64,000 bases of DNA from Sclerotiophoma versabilis (GCA_012274445.1 JAAROD010000011.1:1178001-1242000); one strand, 5' to 3'; shown: positions 11,919-24,288, counted from the stretch's first letter. A program made the numbers and translations. The notes: generated by a model not told the origin, from the letters alone.

Positions 11919-13349
11919 CGCGACGCGAGTCGGAGCGGGCCGGCTGCGTCAGGCGCAGGCGACGGGGGCGGCGGGCTGGCCGTGTGCGCGCGGAGGGCGG
12001 TGGGAGCTGCGCGCGCCGTGTCGGGGCGGGTCGAGGCGTGTCGGGGCGTGTCGTGGATGCGCGGGTGGTGCTGCAGCGGGCGTGATGCTACGGGCGCATG
12101 GAGCGGCGCTGCGGCTGCTGGGCGGCGGCGGCGGGTGGGCGCCAGGTGGCGGCTGGGTCGAGGGTGCGCGGCCGACAGGAGGAGCCGTGGGCGGACGGGG
12201 GCGAGGATGCGCTGCGATGGGCGGCGGGCGGACGTCGTGCGGTGTCGACACTGCGCTGCCTGCCTTTCTAGCCCAGAGGAGAAGCCCTGGAGGGCTCTGC
12301 GAGCGAGCGAGCGAGCGAGCGACCTAATCAGAGGCCGCCAACACACGTCCACAACCACGAATGCAATGCAGTGCTGCGCGAGGAAGCCCGTGAGAATGGT
12401 CAGACTGGCACGTTTCTCCGTTTGCGAAGGAAACTGCCCGTCGCGCCATAAGGAGAGTTCACGCATTCCAGCGCCAAGCCAGCCCCTCACGTGACCAGCG
12501 ACTCCTGATCACACACCTCCCCGTCCCCCAACCACGCCAACGTGAAACCGCGCTGCGACTGCTCGCTCTTGCAGCACCGTGTCTAATCACAGAGCCACCA
12601 TGCACCCCGACTGCCACCCTTCTCGACATGCAAAGCGCGTCGTGACCGTCTAGCGAGCCTCGGTCACGAAATCGCCTTGGCTGGCGGTGGTGGGGTCACG
12701 GAGCCCTGTGCAACGCGGAGCCGATCACTACCTTCATCCATCCACCACGCGCTCAGCACAGCAGACAGCATCGAACCCACCAACTTGCATCTTGTATACA
12801 TATCGTGCCATTGTCCACACTGCAATACAAAGAGCAACACCCTCACACTTGCACACGCTGAGGCCAGGTTACACACACGCTCGCCGTTCCATGCCGGCCA
12901 CACTTGATTGTCATAGGAACCGGTCAAGGTTGCACAAGCCGGCAGCATCTTCAACGAGCCCTCGCTGATAGCGCTTGTGTCGCCTACATGGTTCGGCTGA
13001 TGCCCAAGATGCCATTTCTCTTGCTATCGGCTTTCTATACCATCTTCACCAGACACGAGAACTACCCACCGCTGTGAACCGCATTGCTTTTCTGCCGTCA
13101 CTCAGCCCCACTGCACGCTGCTTACCGTTGATTGACTCTCTGGGAGCTGTCCTTGCTGACTGCATGCGTCGACTCGACGCCTGGAGCCAACCATAGTACC
13201 GGGAGAGGCTTTCGTTACAAGGTCGAGTCCTCTTCTATTGTCATTCACAGCTTGCTCGGTGTGTTAGTCGTTTGTAGAGGGCCGCTCTCGGGCATCTACG
13301 CTCTTGCGCCTAGACGGCTATATGAGAGATTGCTGGAAATGCATCGACC
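11919..13349. other. 1.4-kb intergenic region, GC-rich Som1 leader
   Basis: The first 380 bases upstream of the Som1 ATG are very GC-rich. A tetranucleotide GAGC microsatellite lies at about 12299-12321. The remainder, towards the BET3 3' end, has only short ORFs with no recognisable product. A long leader is common for Flo8/Som1-type genes, so much of this may be 5' UTR. Confidence 0.55.
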
Positions 13350-14139
13350 TTACTCGTCGTCAGGCGGCATCTCATCGTCAATGTAGCGGACCAGAGATAT
13401 CCGCATCTCGGTGGTGTCGTTGCCTCTAAGGACATCGCTGATGAAATGTGCCTCAACCTGCATGTGGACCTGTACCTGCGTTAGCGCAAGACAGCTCATT
13501 GTCCAAGTCCCAGGTACGTACCATCTCCAATGCACCACGCAGCACACCGACAAGTATGTTTGAAAACCACAGCTCGTCCTGCGCGCGGCCGTCGTCAGGC
13601 AGCTCAACAAAGTCGGCAAGGGGGTTCTCGTCGAAGATGAGGGAGAACTGTTTGTTGTCGCTGGACCAGTTTGTAATTGTGGGTGTAATGTTCAAGAATA
13701 TCTTGAAGCCAACCTATCCACGTGTGAGCCATTGTTGCCAGCGCTATAGCGACACGCCAGTGGCACTACCTTTGAGATCATCTCGGCGACTTCCCGGAAG
13801 TTGGTGCAGGTCGGTGCGCTCGACTTGGCCAGGAAGTCTTCGATCAGCCGTATCCCGATATTGTAGCCCATCTTGTCCAGTTGCTTGTTGACCTCGGCGT
13901 AGTTGTACTCGTAGTCTTTACACAGTTGCGCGACGATGGTGCCGTATGTGAGGGTGACGAGTTCAGCGCTGACCTTGTCTACCCGGGTTCTGCGACTGTC
14001 AGAACCTGTGGAGAGTATGGCTAAGTTGGGCGAGACTCACTTCCAGACTCTGGCAGGCATTAGCACACATCACAAGCCGTCGCCATACGTCTGAAGCTCA
14101 CTCCTCGCCCAAACGGGCCGCCTTGGTTGATGACGCCAT
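13350..14139 (-). CDS. BET3: TRAPP complex core subunit Bet3 (TRAPPC3)
   Basis: Core subunit of the TRAPP tether/Rab-GEF that acts at the Golgi in ER-to-Golgi and later traffic. Minus-strand exons are 14139-14102, 14049-14041, 13989-13770, 13713-13522 and 13475-13350; 194 residues, the family's normal length. Bet3 signatures run throughout: LGEEVWK, ELVTLTYGTIVAQLCKDYE, YNIGIRLIEDFLAKS, the acylated-Cys region (SAPTCTNF), GFKIFLNITPTITNWS, SNILVGVLRGALEMV and SDVLRGNDTTEMRI. The second exon is only 9 nt and supplies part of EEVWK; skipping it loses this conserved core. All four introns are 46-56 nt. The gene diverges from the U5-40K gene over a 280-bp shared promoter. Essential housekeeping function inferred from the family. 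Confidence 0.95.
14041..14049 (-). other. BET3: 9-nt microexon of BET3
   Basis: Flanked by introns 14050-14101 and 13990-14040, with a GTGAGC or GTGAGT donor and a CAG acceptor on each. It completes the split Glu codon, encodes Val-Trp and starts the split Lys codon, giving the Bet3-typical EEVWK-T-R-V-D-K. Confidence 0.85.
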
Positions 14140-14419
14140 TTCTTGCGCGCCTTGTAGCTTCTATCTGCGGTATCCGGGTGTCTGAAGCTTGAAGAAGGAG
14201 GCCAGGGAGCGAATGCGGGGTAAAGCTCAGATCGAAGGGCGGAACAGTGGTGGGATGGTGGAGCGCGTGTCTACCGCGGTGAGCCAAAGTCCGCATGTCG
14301 ATCCTTGGCAGGCGCGAACTTCACGAAAGTTTGGCAAAGAGCTGCCCGTACACTCTCGTTATATCGCAACAACGCCCAGAACTCCGCATCGAGCCGCGAA
14401 CGAGCGCCTACCGTCTGAA
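14140..14419. promoter_or_regulatory. Shared divergent promoter of BET3 and the U5-40K gene
   Basis: 280 bases between two divergent ATGs of housekeeping genes, so the region must contain both core promoters and both 5' UTRs. No clear TATA box was seen. Confidence 0.65.
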
Positions 14420-15954
14420 ATGTCCCAATCGAAACGCCCTGCCAACGACGCATTCGGATCGAACCAGCTCGTGAAGCGCGCAAAGTCAGACGCGAACCTC
14501 GACAGCACCGCCGTCGCGATATCAAGTGGAACAGGGCAGAATGGCGCACTTGTACAAGCAGTATGTCCAGCCCAAGACCATTAGAGAAACTGCGCGCCAG
14601 TTGCCCGTGGGCTGGGGCTGACAGGAGCTACAGGGACAGCGAGGCGGCGCTCTGCAGTCGCCGGTCATGGAGTTGACGGGCCATTCCGGGGAGGTCTTTG
14701 CAGCACGGTTTGACCCTACCGGCCGATACATCGCGTCAGGCTCCATGGACCGTTCCATCTGTCAGTATACCCTCCAACCAGCCAGCGTTGTCCACTGACA
14801 CAGCACAGTGCTCTGGCGAAGCTCCGGCACGTGCGAAAACTATGGAATTCTCAGTGGACACAAGCAGGCTGTGCTGGACCTGCATTGGTCGCGGGACTCG
14901 AAAGTGCTCTTCTCTGCATCAGCTGACATGCATCTTGCAAGCTGGGACGTAGAGACTGGTGAGAGGATACGGAGACATCCTGGACACGAAGAAGTGATCA
15001 ATTGCATGGACGTTAGCAAGCGCGGCGAGGAGATGCTCGTCAGTGGCTCAGACGACGGCTACATTGGCGTAAGTTGGCCATTCTGGCACGACCAAAGACA
15101 CTGCTCACACTAGCACAGATCTGGGACACAAGAACCAAAGACGCCGTCACCTTTATCCCTACCGATTTCCCCATCACAGCAATATGCTTAGCGGAAGCCG
15201 GAAATGAGCTGTTTACAGGAGGAATCGATAACGACATTAAGGTCTGGGATCTACGGAAGCAAGCCGTCACCTACACACTCATTGGTCACGCCGACACAGT
15301 GACCTCGCTTCAACTCTCTCCCGACAACCAGACACTGTTGTCAAACGCACACGACTCAACAGTCAGGACATGGGACGTCAGACCGTTCGCACCCGCAGAC
15401 CGCCGCATATTGACTTTCGACGGAGCACCTACCGGGCAAGACCGCAACCTTCTCAAGGCAAGCTGGGATTCCAAGGGTGAGAAGATTGCAGCTGGTAGCG
15501 GAGACCAGAGTGTAGCCATTTGGGAGGCGCGGACGGGCAAGCTTCTCAATAAACTTCCCGGCCACCGAGGTGCTGTAAACGATGTTCGCTTCCATCCGCT
15601 CGGTGAACCACTATGTAAGTATCAGAAAATCTCCTTGCCACACGTTTCACCTCTCCGTACTCTTGCTATCAGCCGCTTCTCGCGACGTGGTAGGCCGAAA
15701 ACTCCAGCATGTCGAGTCGGGCCTGCTTCCAAGCCAGCAACCTTCTCCAAGCTTTCTCCAAGGCTCTTAAGATTTACGCTTGCAGCGCATACACATCTTA
15801 TGGAGATCACTCCGCTGGGCAGGAGCTTATCTGTCTGCATCCACGTTTCAACGCTTTTGACCGCCACGATACGAAGCATTTGGCTGACTTGGCAATTATA
15901 GTGGTTTCCGCATCGTCAGACCGCACCCTAATGGTTGGTGAGTTGGGCAGGTGA
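14420..15954 (+). CDS. cwf17: U5 snRNP 40-kDa WD40 protein (SNRNP40 / Cwf17-like)
   Basis: Spliceosomal WD40 propeller that binds Prp8 in the U5 snRNP. Exons are 14420-14560, 14634-14760, 14809-15068, 15119-15614 and 15902-15954; 358 residues, matching the family's usual length. A polar, basic N-terminus (KRPANDAFG...KRAKSD) is followed by GGALQSPVMELTGHSGEV and seven WD repeats, including SGSMDRSILLW, SASADMHLASWD, SGSDDGYIGIWD, TGGIDNDIKVWD, SNAHDSTVRTWD and AGSGDQSVAIWE, closing with SASSDRTLMVGEL. Exon 2 has an alternative AG acceptor 12 bases upstream that is also in frame. The last intron (287 nt) is about five times the local norm. The final exon is 53 nt and is needed for the closing strand of the propeller. 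Confidence 0.92.
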
Positions 15955-17176
15955 GAGTGTGGAGTCTGAAGCACTTGGCTGCCGACTTTAGAACTAGAAG
16001 CACCGCTTGACGCGTGGGGAAAGGACCGAGGTCACTCAAGCGGAGAATCAGCTGCCCCGCGGTCACGTCACAAAGGCGTTATTTACGTTGACATTAGACA
16101 CACCGGTGCGACGCTGGGTGGAAAGGAACTGATCTCGGTTTCGGTCTCGTTGAGGCTGCAAGCAGAGCGAGCGTGGAAGACGCGCCTTGAGCGCGATAGA
16201 GTAAACCTGCAATGCAACAAAAACAATGCAGCCAGGCGAACAGTCAACATTAAGACAACCAAGACCAAGAGCTTGTTTATGTATGCGTTTGTGTATGCTC
16301 TTCTATGGTTCATGTTGCACGACTGCGCTGGCGACCAACGGTGCCAAGTATGTCAGGGGCTACAAAATGATTGGCTCTGGTATTCCAGGACTTTTCGTTG
16401 CTCACTCACCGTTAGCCAACCAACGCTTGTCGCCCCTCTCAAATGCCTGAAATTCACGACTTCTCGTCTATCCACTGGCAACGACGAGGCCAAAAATTGC
16501 TGTTTTGACGCAGCCATGTGCGCAAACTGGCCTGTGACATAGCGTAGATCTGTTGTCGTGGGGTGGCGTTTCAGATGATGATCGTGATACGCCGCCAGTC
16601 GCAGAAACGCCTGAAGGCTCAATGCTCCCTCGACCTCAAGCGTCCTTGCTGCAGGGTGCAGCCCCTCGGTGTGACTTGGATTCTCCCTCCTCTACATGCC
16701 ATGCTTTCTTTCTCTTAACTCACAGTCATTGGCAGCCGTGCTGTTGTTTCGCTTCACTCCATTTCATACCTTCGTTTGGTTCACGGGCTCTGGACAGCTT
16801 TAGGACAACATCCCCTCTGGGTTACACGGCGACTATCGAGTAATCGACATCGGTTTCGATTCTGAAAGAATTGTTAAGGTAGACCCAACGGTTCCACGCC
16901 CCGACATGCAAGGCTTTCTATGATCTTGGGCGGGCTCCAGTCATCCTCTTTTCCCATACATTCACCCCTGCTACTGTTCCCTTCTACGAGAGTGTACCTG
17001 CATGGCCAGTAGTACCGACCACTCATTTACCATTGGACGAAATTTACGATAAACACAACAGACGTGTTCGAGCAGGGACACGCGTCTGATATAAGGGAAC
17101 CCACACAAAAACAAACAACCCAGATCACGGACCTATACCTGAAGACTCCACAAACTTCAGCGACACACGTAACAAA
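15955..17176. other. 1.2-kb intergenic region
   Basis: Downstream of the U5-40K gene and upstream of the two-TM protein gene, both plus strand. Only short ORFs, none recognisable. The part before 17177 is A/C-rich, as in many fungal 5' leaders. No repeat seen. Confidence 0.55.
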
Positions 17177-18518
17177 ATGTTCCGATCCTCAATATCCATC
17201 TTCGGTATCAAAACTCCACGGCTAGAGCAAGATGTGGAGAATGTGCCTATACCAAATTTGCCAGTGGAGAACTCACCCGCCCCACAGTCACAGTCGCGGT
17301 TTGCTCGCTTCTCTACGAATGCGAGAACTATAGTTGGCTCTTCAGTATACTCTCAATCACCAGGGCAATCGAGATGGAAGACACCGAAGATGCCTTCAAT
17401 GGGATTTGGACGCCGCCCAGTATCAGCCGACCTCGACACCGTTATCGATGAGCCCAACGGATCGAACTCAGCATTCGCCTCACATTCAGCTGCCTCTTAT
17501 GTTGGTGCAATCTCGCAAGAGCAGATTCGAACACCGGCACAGACGTATAACCGCCACCCAGCAGACGTGCGACTACGACAACAAGATCCCTTTGTCGACC
17601 CTGAAGTTCAAGATATAGCAGATGAGATCAACCGTGGACCACGCCGACACCGCAGGCGCAAGAGGAGAAGGCAGCACCGCGCCGACCACTGGAAGCGTAA
17701 ACGAAGCGACCGAGGGAAAATCATGCCTTTTGTTCGTGGTACTGCAGCACGTGGTAAACTTATTGCATGTATTATCTCGGGTAGCTTCCTCATCACGGTC
17801 CTCACAGCCTGTATGTCCCATTTCACTGCTCTATTGTCTAACCTGATCTAACAACAACTCAGACCTCGCCATCGCCCTCACAAACAAAGACATCGGCCAG
17901 GAAATCCACATCCTCTTCATCCTCATCCTGCTCAGCATAACAATTTTCTTCTGCCACTCCCTAATCCGACTATGCATGCTTCTTCTCAACCCACCGCGCG
18001 AAGTCGAACGCGTACCTGTCCCTAACCTTACCGCACCTGAGGGCTTCCAGCCCATCGTCCCTATCCCTGTGCGCTTGGCCCGCGACGACGAGATCGACTC
18101 TGATGACAACGACATTGAAGCCGGCGATCTTGAGAAGGAAGTCCTGCCTCCTCCACCCCCAGCATACGGTCTATGGCGTAGCAGTGTGCGGGTGGATCCG
18201 AACCTGCTGCACTGGCAACGCGTCGAAGATAACAGAGCACAATCTGCTATTTCGATGCAGAGGAGCACGAATGGGTCCGTCGTCGCGGCAAGCACGCATG
18301 ATGCGCCTGCCGCTCCGCCAGCTGAGGGCCTGCGGCCGCCGAGCTACGTCTCTGAAGATGGGGTGAGCTATATCACCGAAGCTGCACCCCGGAGCGTAGC
18401 GCCTCCTCAGGATGGGCCTGCGCCTCCGCCCAGCGGGATTCACCCTGCTTGGCGAACAAGCTATGTTATGAGCGAAATCCGGCCAGGCGAAGTGCCTGCC
18501 TCTATGGGTCGACGGTAA
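17177..18518 (+). CDS. Two-TM membrane protein of unknown function, 429 residues
   Basis: Not recognised as a named family. Exons 17177-17810 and 17863-18518 join through a split Tyr codon. The N-terminal 190 residues are polar and Ser/Arg-rich, ending in a strongly basic stretch (RRHRRRKRRRQHR). Two hydrophobic segments follow: one around GKLIACIISGSFLITVLTA, crossing the exon junction, and one around IHILFILILLSITIFFC. The C-terminal tail is acidic (DDEIDSDDNDIEAGD), with a PPPPPAYG stretch and Pro-rich ends. Long cytosolic tails around two TM helices suggest a membrane adaptor, and PPAY-like motifs could bind WW domains of a Nedd4/Rsp5 ligase. That role is a guess from motifs alone. Confidence 0.8.
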
Positions 18519-19030
18519 TAGGTCGTTTGTGCGCGTTTGGTTTCAGCTTTGTATACTGTAGTCTGTAGTCCTGTTTGAGCGATGGAGTCCGGAGCGAATT
18601 AATGAGCAACTCGATGATGTCATGTACATGTTTCAAGGCCGTGTGCCGAGGGTATAAGGTGCATGGATGTGCGGACATTGTGTCGCATGAGTCGTTTGCA
18701 TGGGGACGGCATGAAACAGCAATCTAATTCGGACCCAAAGTTCCAAGGCACATTCTTGATCCGCTGGACGGATGAGGAGTTGTTTATACCGAATAATATT
18801 TGTTTGTATCTTCCGGTTACCTGCTTGTTGGTTGAGATGGAGGATACGATGAAGTGATGCAATCGAATCAATTATTAGTCGCTTAGCATTATCGTTTAGT
18901 CGAACCTTTAACGCGCAAATCATGAACAACGTGCAGATCATATACATCAACCGTGGTATCGTGTCACCCATAATCCGTAGCCATCTCACATTCATCATCT
19001 CGTCGTGCCTTCCCGATCCTTTCTCCTCAA
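18519..19030. other. Convergent intergenic region
   Basis: Between the 3' ends of the two-TM gene (+) and the aquaporin gene (-). AT-richer than the flanks, with no recognisable gene. Confidence 0.6.
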
Positions 19031-20650
19031 TCATACCCTTTCCATCCCGTTGCCCTCCAGCCCGATCTTCTCTTTGACCTCTTTGACCTGCTCATCCTTG
19101 TCATCATCGTCCTGTCCTGGGTTGGCTACCTCATATTCCAGCATCTTGATGAACTTGTAGAATACCACCGCGATGATGGCGCCCAGGCCAGGTCCCACCC
19201 AGTAGATCCAGTGCTCGACGTCGAACACACCAGTAACGACACAAGGGCCAAAACTGCGTGCGGGATTGAGCGAGCCTCCAGTGTAGTAGACGCCAACAAG
19301 CTCGGCGATGAACAGCGCGAGGCCAATGCCGACGGGAGCTATAAAGGTTGCTGGTTGGCGTTAGCTGATGGATCTTGAGCAGTAAGTGAGCACGAACGAA
19401 CCTTTGTGTTTTTCCTTTGCCAGCATGAAGATAGTGAAGACGAGCTCAGCAGTAAGAACAGCCTCAATGAAGACGCCTCTCACCAGTCCTGTGCCAGAAC
19501 TAAGTGTAGTTCTGACATTGAAGCCTGTGGGAAACATAACGCTGACCAGAAAACTGCTGAAAATACTGCCCGCTACTTGCGCGGCAAATAGTAGCGTCGC
19601 ACGCACCGGACTGATCGCCCGACACAAGAGCATGGCGAAGGTGACTGCGGGGTTGAAAAGCCCACCACTGATGCGGAAGAAAATCCACACATTGACCATG
19701 AGACTGAAACCAAAGACGACGGAAATGTAGAGCAGAACAGTAGGCGAGAAACCCGTTGCTTCGCCAGTTGTAGTATTGGAATCTGATGAAGCATTGGATC
19801 CGATGTTGGCGACTTGCGTTCCCGCGAACGCAAAGAACAGAAACATCGTTGTCCCTACAAACTCGCCAATGAACGCAACAAAGTGATTCTTCGCGTTCGA
19901 ATTCATCCACATCGTCCATGGAAGTCGCATCACTCCCGCCGTACTCGGCGGGCCACGGGGTGGCATTCGTCCACCGCCACCAGAGGCTACTGCGGCCGCA
20001 TAAAGCCTCTTCCGGGGTGTATCCCGATCAGAGTCGTAATATAACCGATAACCTTTCCCACCGGAAGGGGAGTTGTCTTCAGAGAAGCGGGAGACAGGAT
20101 GAGCGTCCAGGGATCCACGACCAGGAACGGGACCGAAACGCTCATATGCAGCAGGCGGCCGGCGGTGTTGGCGGCTTGGGCGGTGACGGTAGGCGCGCGG
20201 ATCGTCTTCTTCGTCTGAATAGTCTTCTACGTACGGCGCCTTGTGTGCTGGGACAGTTGGTCGGATTTCGCGGCGTGTGGTGCGCTTCTCGTACGTACGG
20301 CGATAGTAGTCGCCTTCTTCTGCAGCGGCACGCTCGTCGTAGCCTTGTCCTGGGGGTCCATACGCATTGGGGTCCGAGTATCCGCGGATCCTCTTTACGG
20401 CAGTACTTTGCTGTGGTGGTGCGGATGATGTTGCCAGTCCAAAGGCATCTGTAAGACCCATGGGAGACATTGGTGAGACGGGGGCTAGGTTGTTTTCAAC
20501 GTGTGCTTGGTGTGGTTGCATTGGTAGCTGAAGAAGTTGCTTCCGAGATTCGCGGGAACTATAGTGACGAGGCACGGAAGGAGACTCCATTATAGTACCG
20601 TCTTGGAGTTTTTGACCGTAGTAATGTGGAAGTGGGCTGGGCCCAGTCAT
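19031..20650 (-). CDS. Aquaporin (MIP family) with long N-terminal extension
   Basis: Water channel of the major intrinsic protein family. Minus-strand exons 20650-19402 and 19350-19031 give 522 residues. The first half-repeat holds the loop motif GGLFNPAVTF (Asn near residue 331), the second GGSLNPARSFG (near residue 444). Six hydrophobic segments surround them, starting at HFVAFIGEFVGTTMFLFFAFAG. The Arg after the second NPA and the lack of glycerol-facilitator insertions favour an orthodox aquaporin. The N-terminal 255 residues are cytosolic, with Tyr/Arg/Pro-rich sequence (ADERAAAEEGDYY-like and PSRQHRRPP segments), as in other filamentous-fungal aquaporins. The C-tail is acidic then Lys/Glu-rich. 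The intron (51 nt) uses an atypical GTTCGT donor, but the join restores ATFIAPVGIGLALFIAEL. Confidence 0.92.
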
Positions 20651-22063
20651 GAGGACGGAAGAATAATGTGGGTTAGTGGATGTAACAACGTATAGCTAGG
20701 GGATGCTCAAAATCGTAGAGGACTTGTAGAGCAAAGAAGAGGGGAACAGTAATTAATAAATGGGCTTGCAGGAGCTTGACAATTCAGGACGAGGGGATGA
20801 GTCCTTGGAATATCTTCTGAACGGCCGGCATGCGGGTAATTCCAAGTTGATATAGCCATCAGATAGAGCAACAACTCAAGCTTTGGAATGGCTCGCACCC
20901 CTCCTCGTCATTCCTATTTCGGCACATTTTCGTATCAACAGGGTCTTCTTCTTGCAACTGATGTCCGCGATTCATAGATCGAAGCAACCGAGAGGATTGC
21001 TGACCAGGAATCCGCGCATCGAGGCCAGAGCGAAGATGACAATGACGTCTATCAGGGTCCAAAGGATCGATACGGACGAAAGATGGGGTGTCGCCGCATG
21101 GTATATGCTGTAAAGAAAGCAAGCCATACCTAGGCGTTGAATTTGGGAACATGAGACTGGGAAGGGCCGAGATCGTATGGGAACAAAAAACCAGCATTGG
21201 CAATTCGAAATGCAATGTCGCCTTGGAAGTCTAACGTGTAGTTGCAGGGTTCTCACTTGTTTAGGAAATAATGTGAGGGATCGCCAGGGTTCAAGCGTCG
21301 CTAAGTGTTGGTGTTCAACGTGACACATTGCCACAAGAGAGGAACATCCCTGCAATAGTGTTGCGAATAGCGCCTAGTACCTGTCATCGAGCCAAAGTAG
21401 AACGGCCGATCGAGCAAGCTTGAAGGAGATTCCTTTCAATGGATCGGTAATGACGTTAGTGGGGGTCGCAAGTCGTTTGTGTCCGCGTAACCCGCATGTC
21501 AAGCCTGTCAGTTCATAGCTCTAAAATCCGTAGGCATCCGAAGTAGCAACGGGTGAGCATCCATCAGGCTGACTTCTGCGCACAACCATGCACAACTCGC
21601 CAAGTAATTAAAGTAGCTTATGTAGATCCCTCAAAAGAAAGAAGAGTTGTGACGAAGGCTTACATGTCATACTAAGTCACCGAGATTGCAAACGAGTTAG
21701 TTGAGCGTGAAAAGCAGGCTTGACAACAGGAGTTTGGGCGATGTTTCAGTCGCCACCGCAATTAAGAAGGCTCCACAAGACGTTTCTGAAGTTTCCTTAA
21801 CTGAAAAAAGAACCTCAAGACAAGCAGTCGAAGGAAGACGTCGCAATGACCAACTTCGGTCCTTGGAGTTGAGTAGGCAAAACCACCTGTAAAAGCCTGG
21901 AAGGGCTTCCCGCTGCCTTAAGGGAATTTGTGGCTATATCAAAGAGATTGGTTTTATTCCGTCATAGCCAATTCGAACTTGAGTCGGCCGCAGGGTTGCT
22001 GCCCTCTCGACACTGTCAAATGTTGATGCATTGAGGCTCATTTCTCAACTAGGTCCATAGTTT
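20651..22063. other. 1.4-kb intergenic region
   Basis: Upstream of the aquaporin gene and downstream of the permease gene, both minus strand. It contains only short, unrecognised ORFs. It presumably carries the aquaporin promoter near 20651-21000. Confidence 0.55.
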
Positions 22064-23653
22064 TTACACTTTTTCGACGGTGTGACTGAGCTGATGGCTT
22101 TGATCTAGATCCTGCTCCTTAGTAGCAAGTGTTGTTGAGATGGTGTCTCTATCTCTTCTTTCCTCGGTGCGGACGTGTTGCCAAACGAGTAACGCTGTCC
22201 ACATAGCCACTGGCAGGCATTAGCTTGAACACGCTTTCCCCTGTCACACTATAACATAGACTTACTTGCTATAGATACAGCGATCATCGCCCACATTCCT
22301 CGTGTGAAATAAGGTGCAAAATTTGCGCCGTAGAAGACGATTGACCACCACGCGTTGATGGCATTGCTACCCATGTTCATGGATGCGATGACCACGGCAC
22401 GTAAGCTGTCTTCTTCAAACCGGAGTACATCGTTGGCCCACGCGAAGAAGGTCGCCTGGCATGCGTAGACGCTGCCCGCCCAGTAGTACATCGCGAAATG
22501 AATGGAGGTGTTCTCCGGATACGCTAGGATCAGTGCGCTGGTAATGATACCAGTCAGACCGATCCAGTATCCAACTGTAAGGCTGTCAGCAGTGTTTGTA
22601 GGAAAGGAACTATGAATTACCAAGGTAGCGCTTGCCACCCATAAAGTCGGTAAGCGTCGCCCAAAAGAGAGTCGATACAATACCAACCGCAGGCACGCCG
22701 GTCGGATAGTTGTTCAACTGCGAAACAGTGTATTTGTTGGTTGGGTGCGACTTCATGTACAAAGCTAGAAGTGAATTTGTGCTGAAGGATTCGGTTTCTC
22801 CAGCTAGAATCCAAAGAACGACAAAAAAGTACCAATACCAGGTCGAGAAGCAGTGCTTCAAGAAGCTCCATGAAATCGGTGTACGCTCCGAAACTTCTGG
22901 AACACGTGAAATTGCGAGGGCCTTCTCGTCTGCGCTGAGATACGGGGCTTTCGTGTTTCTTGGAGTATCTGGGAACAGTAGAAAGCCGTAGAGCGCGACA
23001 GGCAGTGTGATGATACCGTCAATCACGAAGAGCCATCGCCATCCAGATAGACCGTTCAGTCCGTCCATACTAGAGTGGATGCCGGTTTGGATGAAGCCAC
23101 CGATCATGGTGCCAGCAAGACCAGATGCTGTGAAGATACCCGAGCGCTTACCGAGCTCCTTCTCAGTATACCAAGAGCCTAGGATGTAATGAGTTCCGAC
23201 AAAGGTTGACGCCTCGAACATGGCCTGAAAAAAACGAATTGCCATTATATGTTGAGGTTTCTGAGCCGCGGCTGTCGCCATAGTCAAGCCAGCCCATGCC
23301 ACCTGCACAACGTCAGTGCGAGTCGTGTTCGTTTTCCATGTAGGACTCACCATGCATGCCGGGAAGAAGTATCTTGGCTTGATGTAGTATAGAGCTATGT
23401 TGCAGGGGACTTGGGCGACCGTGTAGCCGACGGTGAAGACGGTATTGATCTGGTTTAGCTGATTTCCTCTAAAGTTCAACTCTTCTCGCATGCCGGAGAC
23501 GTATGCGTTGTTCAAATTGGTCCGATCAAGGTAGTTTAAGAAGTACATGAGGCAACAAAAGGTAAGAATGAAGAAGTCAAGTTTCTGGACTAGCTTGCGC
23601 TCGCCAGGTGCATTGTGGTCACCTCGCAAGTATTGTATGAAGCCGTTCGCCAT
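22064..23653 (-). CDS. MFS permease, Dal5 (anion:cation symporter) family
   Basis: Plasma-membrane transporter of the allantoate/pantothenate-type ACS family. Minus-strand exons are 23653-23351, 23302-22621, 22574-22266 and 22209-22064; 479 residues. The start at 23653 (MANGF) is the first ATG; the upstream extension would need TTG. It shows LDFFILTFCCLMYFLNYLDRTNLNNAYVSGM, the family's TM1-loop signature, then GYTVAQVPCN, IRFFQAMFEASTFVG, GWRWLFVIDG and a typical C-terminal tail (WTALLVWQHVRTEERR) supplied by the last exon. About 12 TM segments. It diverges from an amidase gene across a promoter rich in GATA sites. This suggests uptake of an amide, ureide or carboxylate that the amidase then hydrolyses. 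The substrate is not decided by sequence. Confidence 0.9.
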
Positions 23654-24288
23654 TGTAGCTCCTACTGCTCGATCGGCGAGAAGCTTCAATTTAGATTTGA
23701 ATGTTCGTGCGAGGAGCAGTTGTGCTCGTTGCCGGTTGGTCTTTCCTTATATGGCGCGGTGCAGCCAAACGCCAAGGTCGAGTCAAGGGTCGGTAACGTT
23801 CACCCGCCTGCGATCGACTGATAGACGCGAGATGCGAGATATGGCAAAGGCGATAATGCGTCGAGCTGACTCGAGATAGGCGACCCCAGCATGCTATCTC
23901 GTATCGCGATACCGACGATACAATATCGGACCTTCGGGTTCCTTCTTTGGGTCAGCTGTCGCAATAGAGGATGGCGTCCGAAGGAGGTTAAGCATCATCT
24001 CCGTGCCAGGAGCGACCACGCCTAAACTGGTCAATCACATCGCGCGGGGTTCGGATAGGCGATCTGCGTCCAGCCAGTGAGCGGCGAAAGTGGCGTCGTC
24101 ATGTATGTACCGTCGCCAATACCGCAAACATGTACCGAAAGGTGGGGAACTTGCTCCGGACAAAAGCACCTGACGCTGGTAGTCACAGTAGCTTACCTCC
24201 GAGGTTCAAGCTCTTTAAGAAGCTTCTGTTGATATCGTTACACTGCTGCTGCTATCAATCGTTGTTGTTTCAAGAGCTGTGAATAACC
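23654..24288. promoter_or_regulatory. Divergent permease/amidase promoter with four HGATAR sites
   Basis: Four matches to the fungal GATA-factor consensus HGATAR lie within 81 bases: TGATAG 23819-23824, CGATAA 23851-23856, AGATAG 23874-23879 and, on the minus strand, AGATAG at 23894-23899. Clusters of such sites are the usual targets of AreA/Nit2-type nitrogen regulators. They sit nearer the permease start. Confidence 0.7.

Noticed and set aside
11487..12494. 335-codon plus-strand ORF opposite the Som1 gene start
   Set aside because: Lies in very GC-rich DNA where stops are rare, overlaps the well-supported Som1 exon on the other strand, and is low-complexity Arg/Ala/Gly with no family resemblance.
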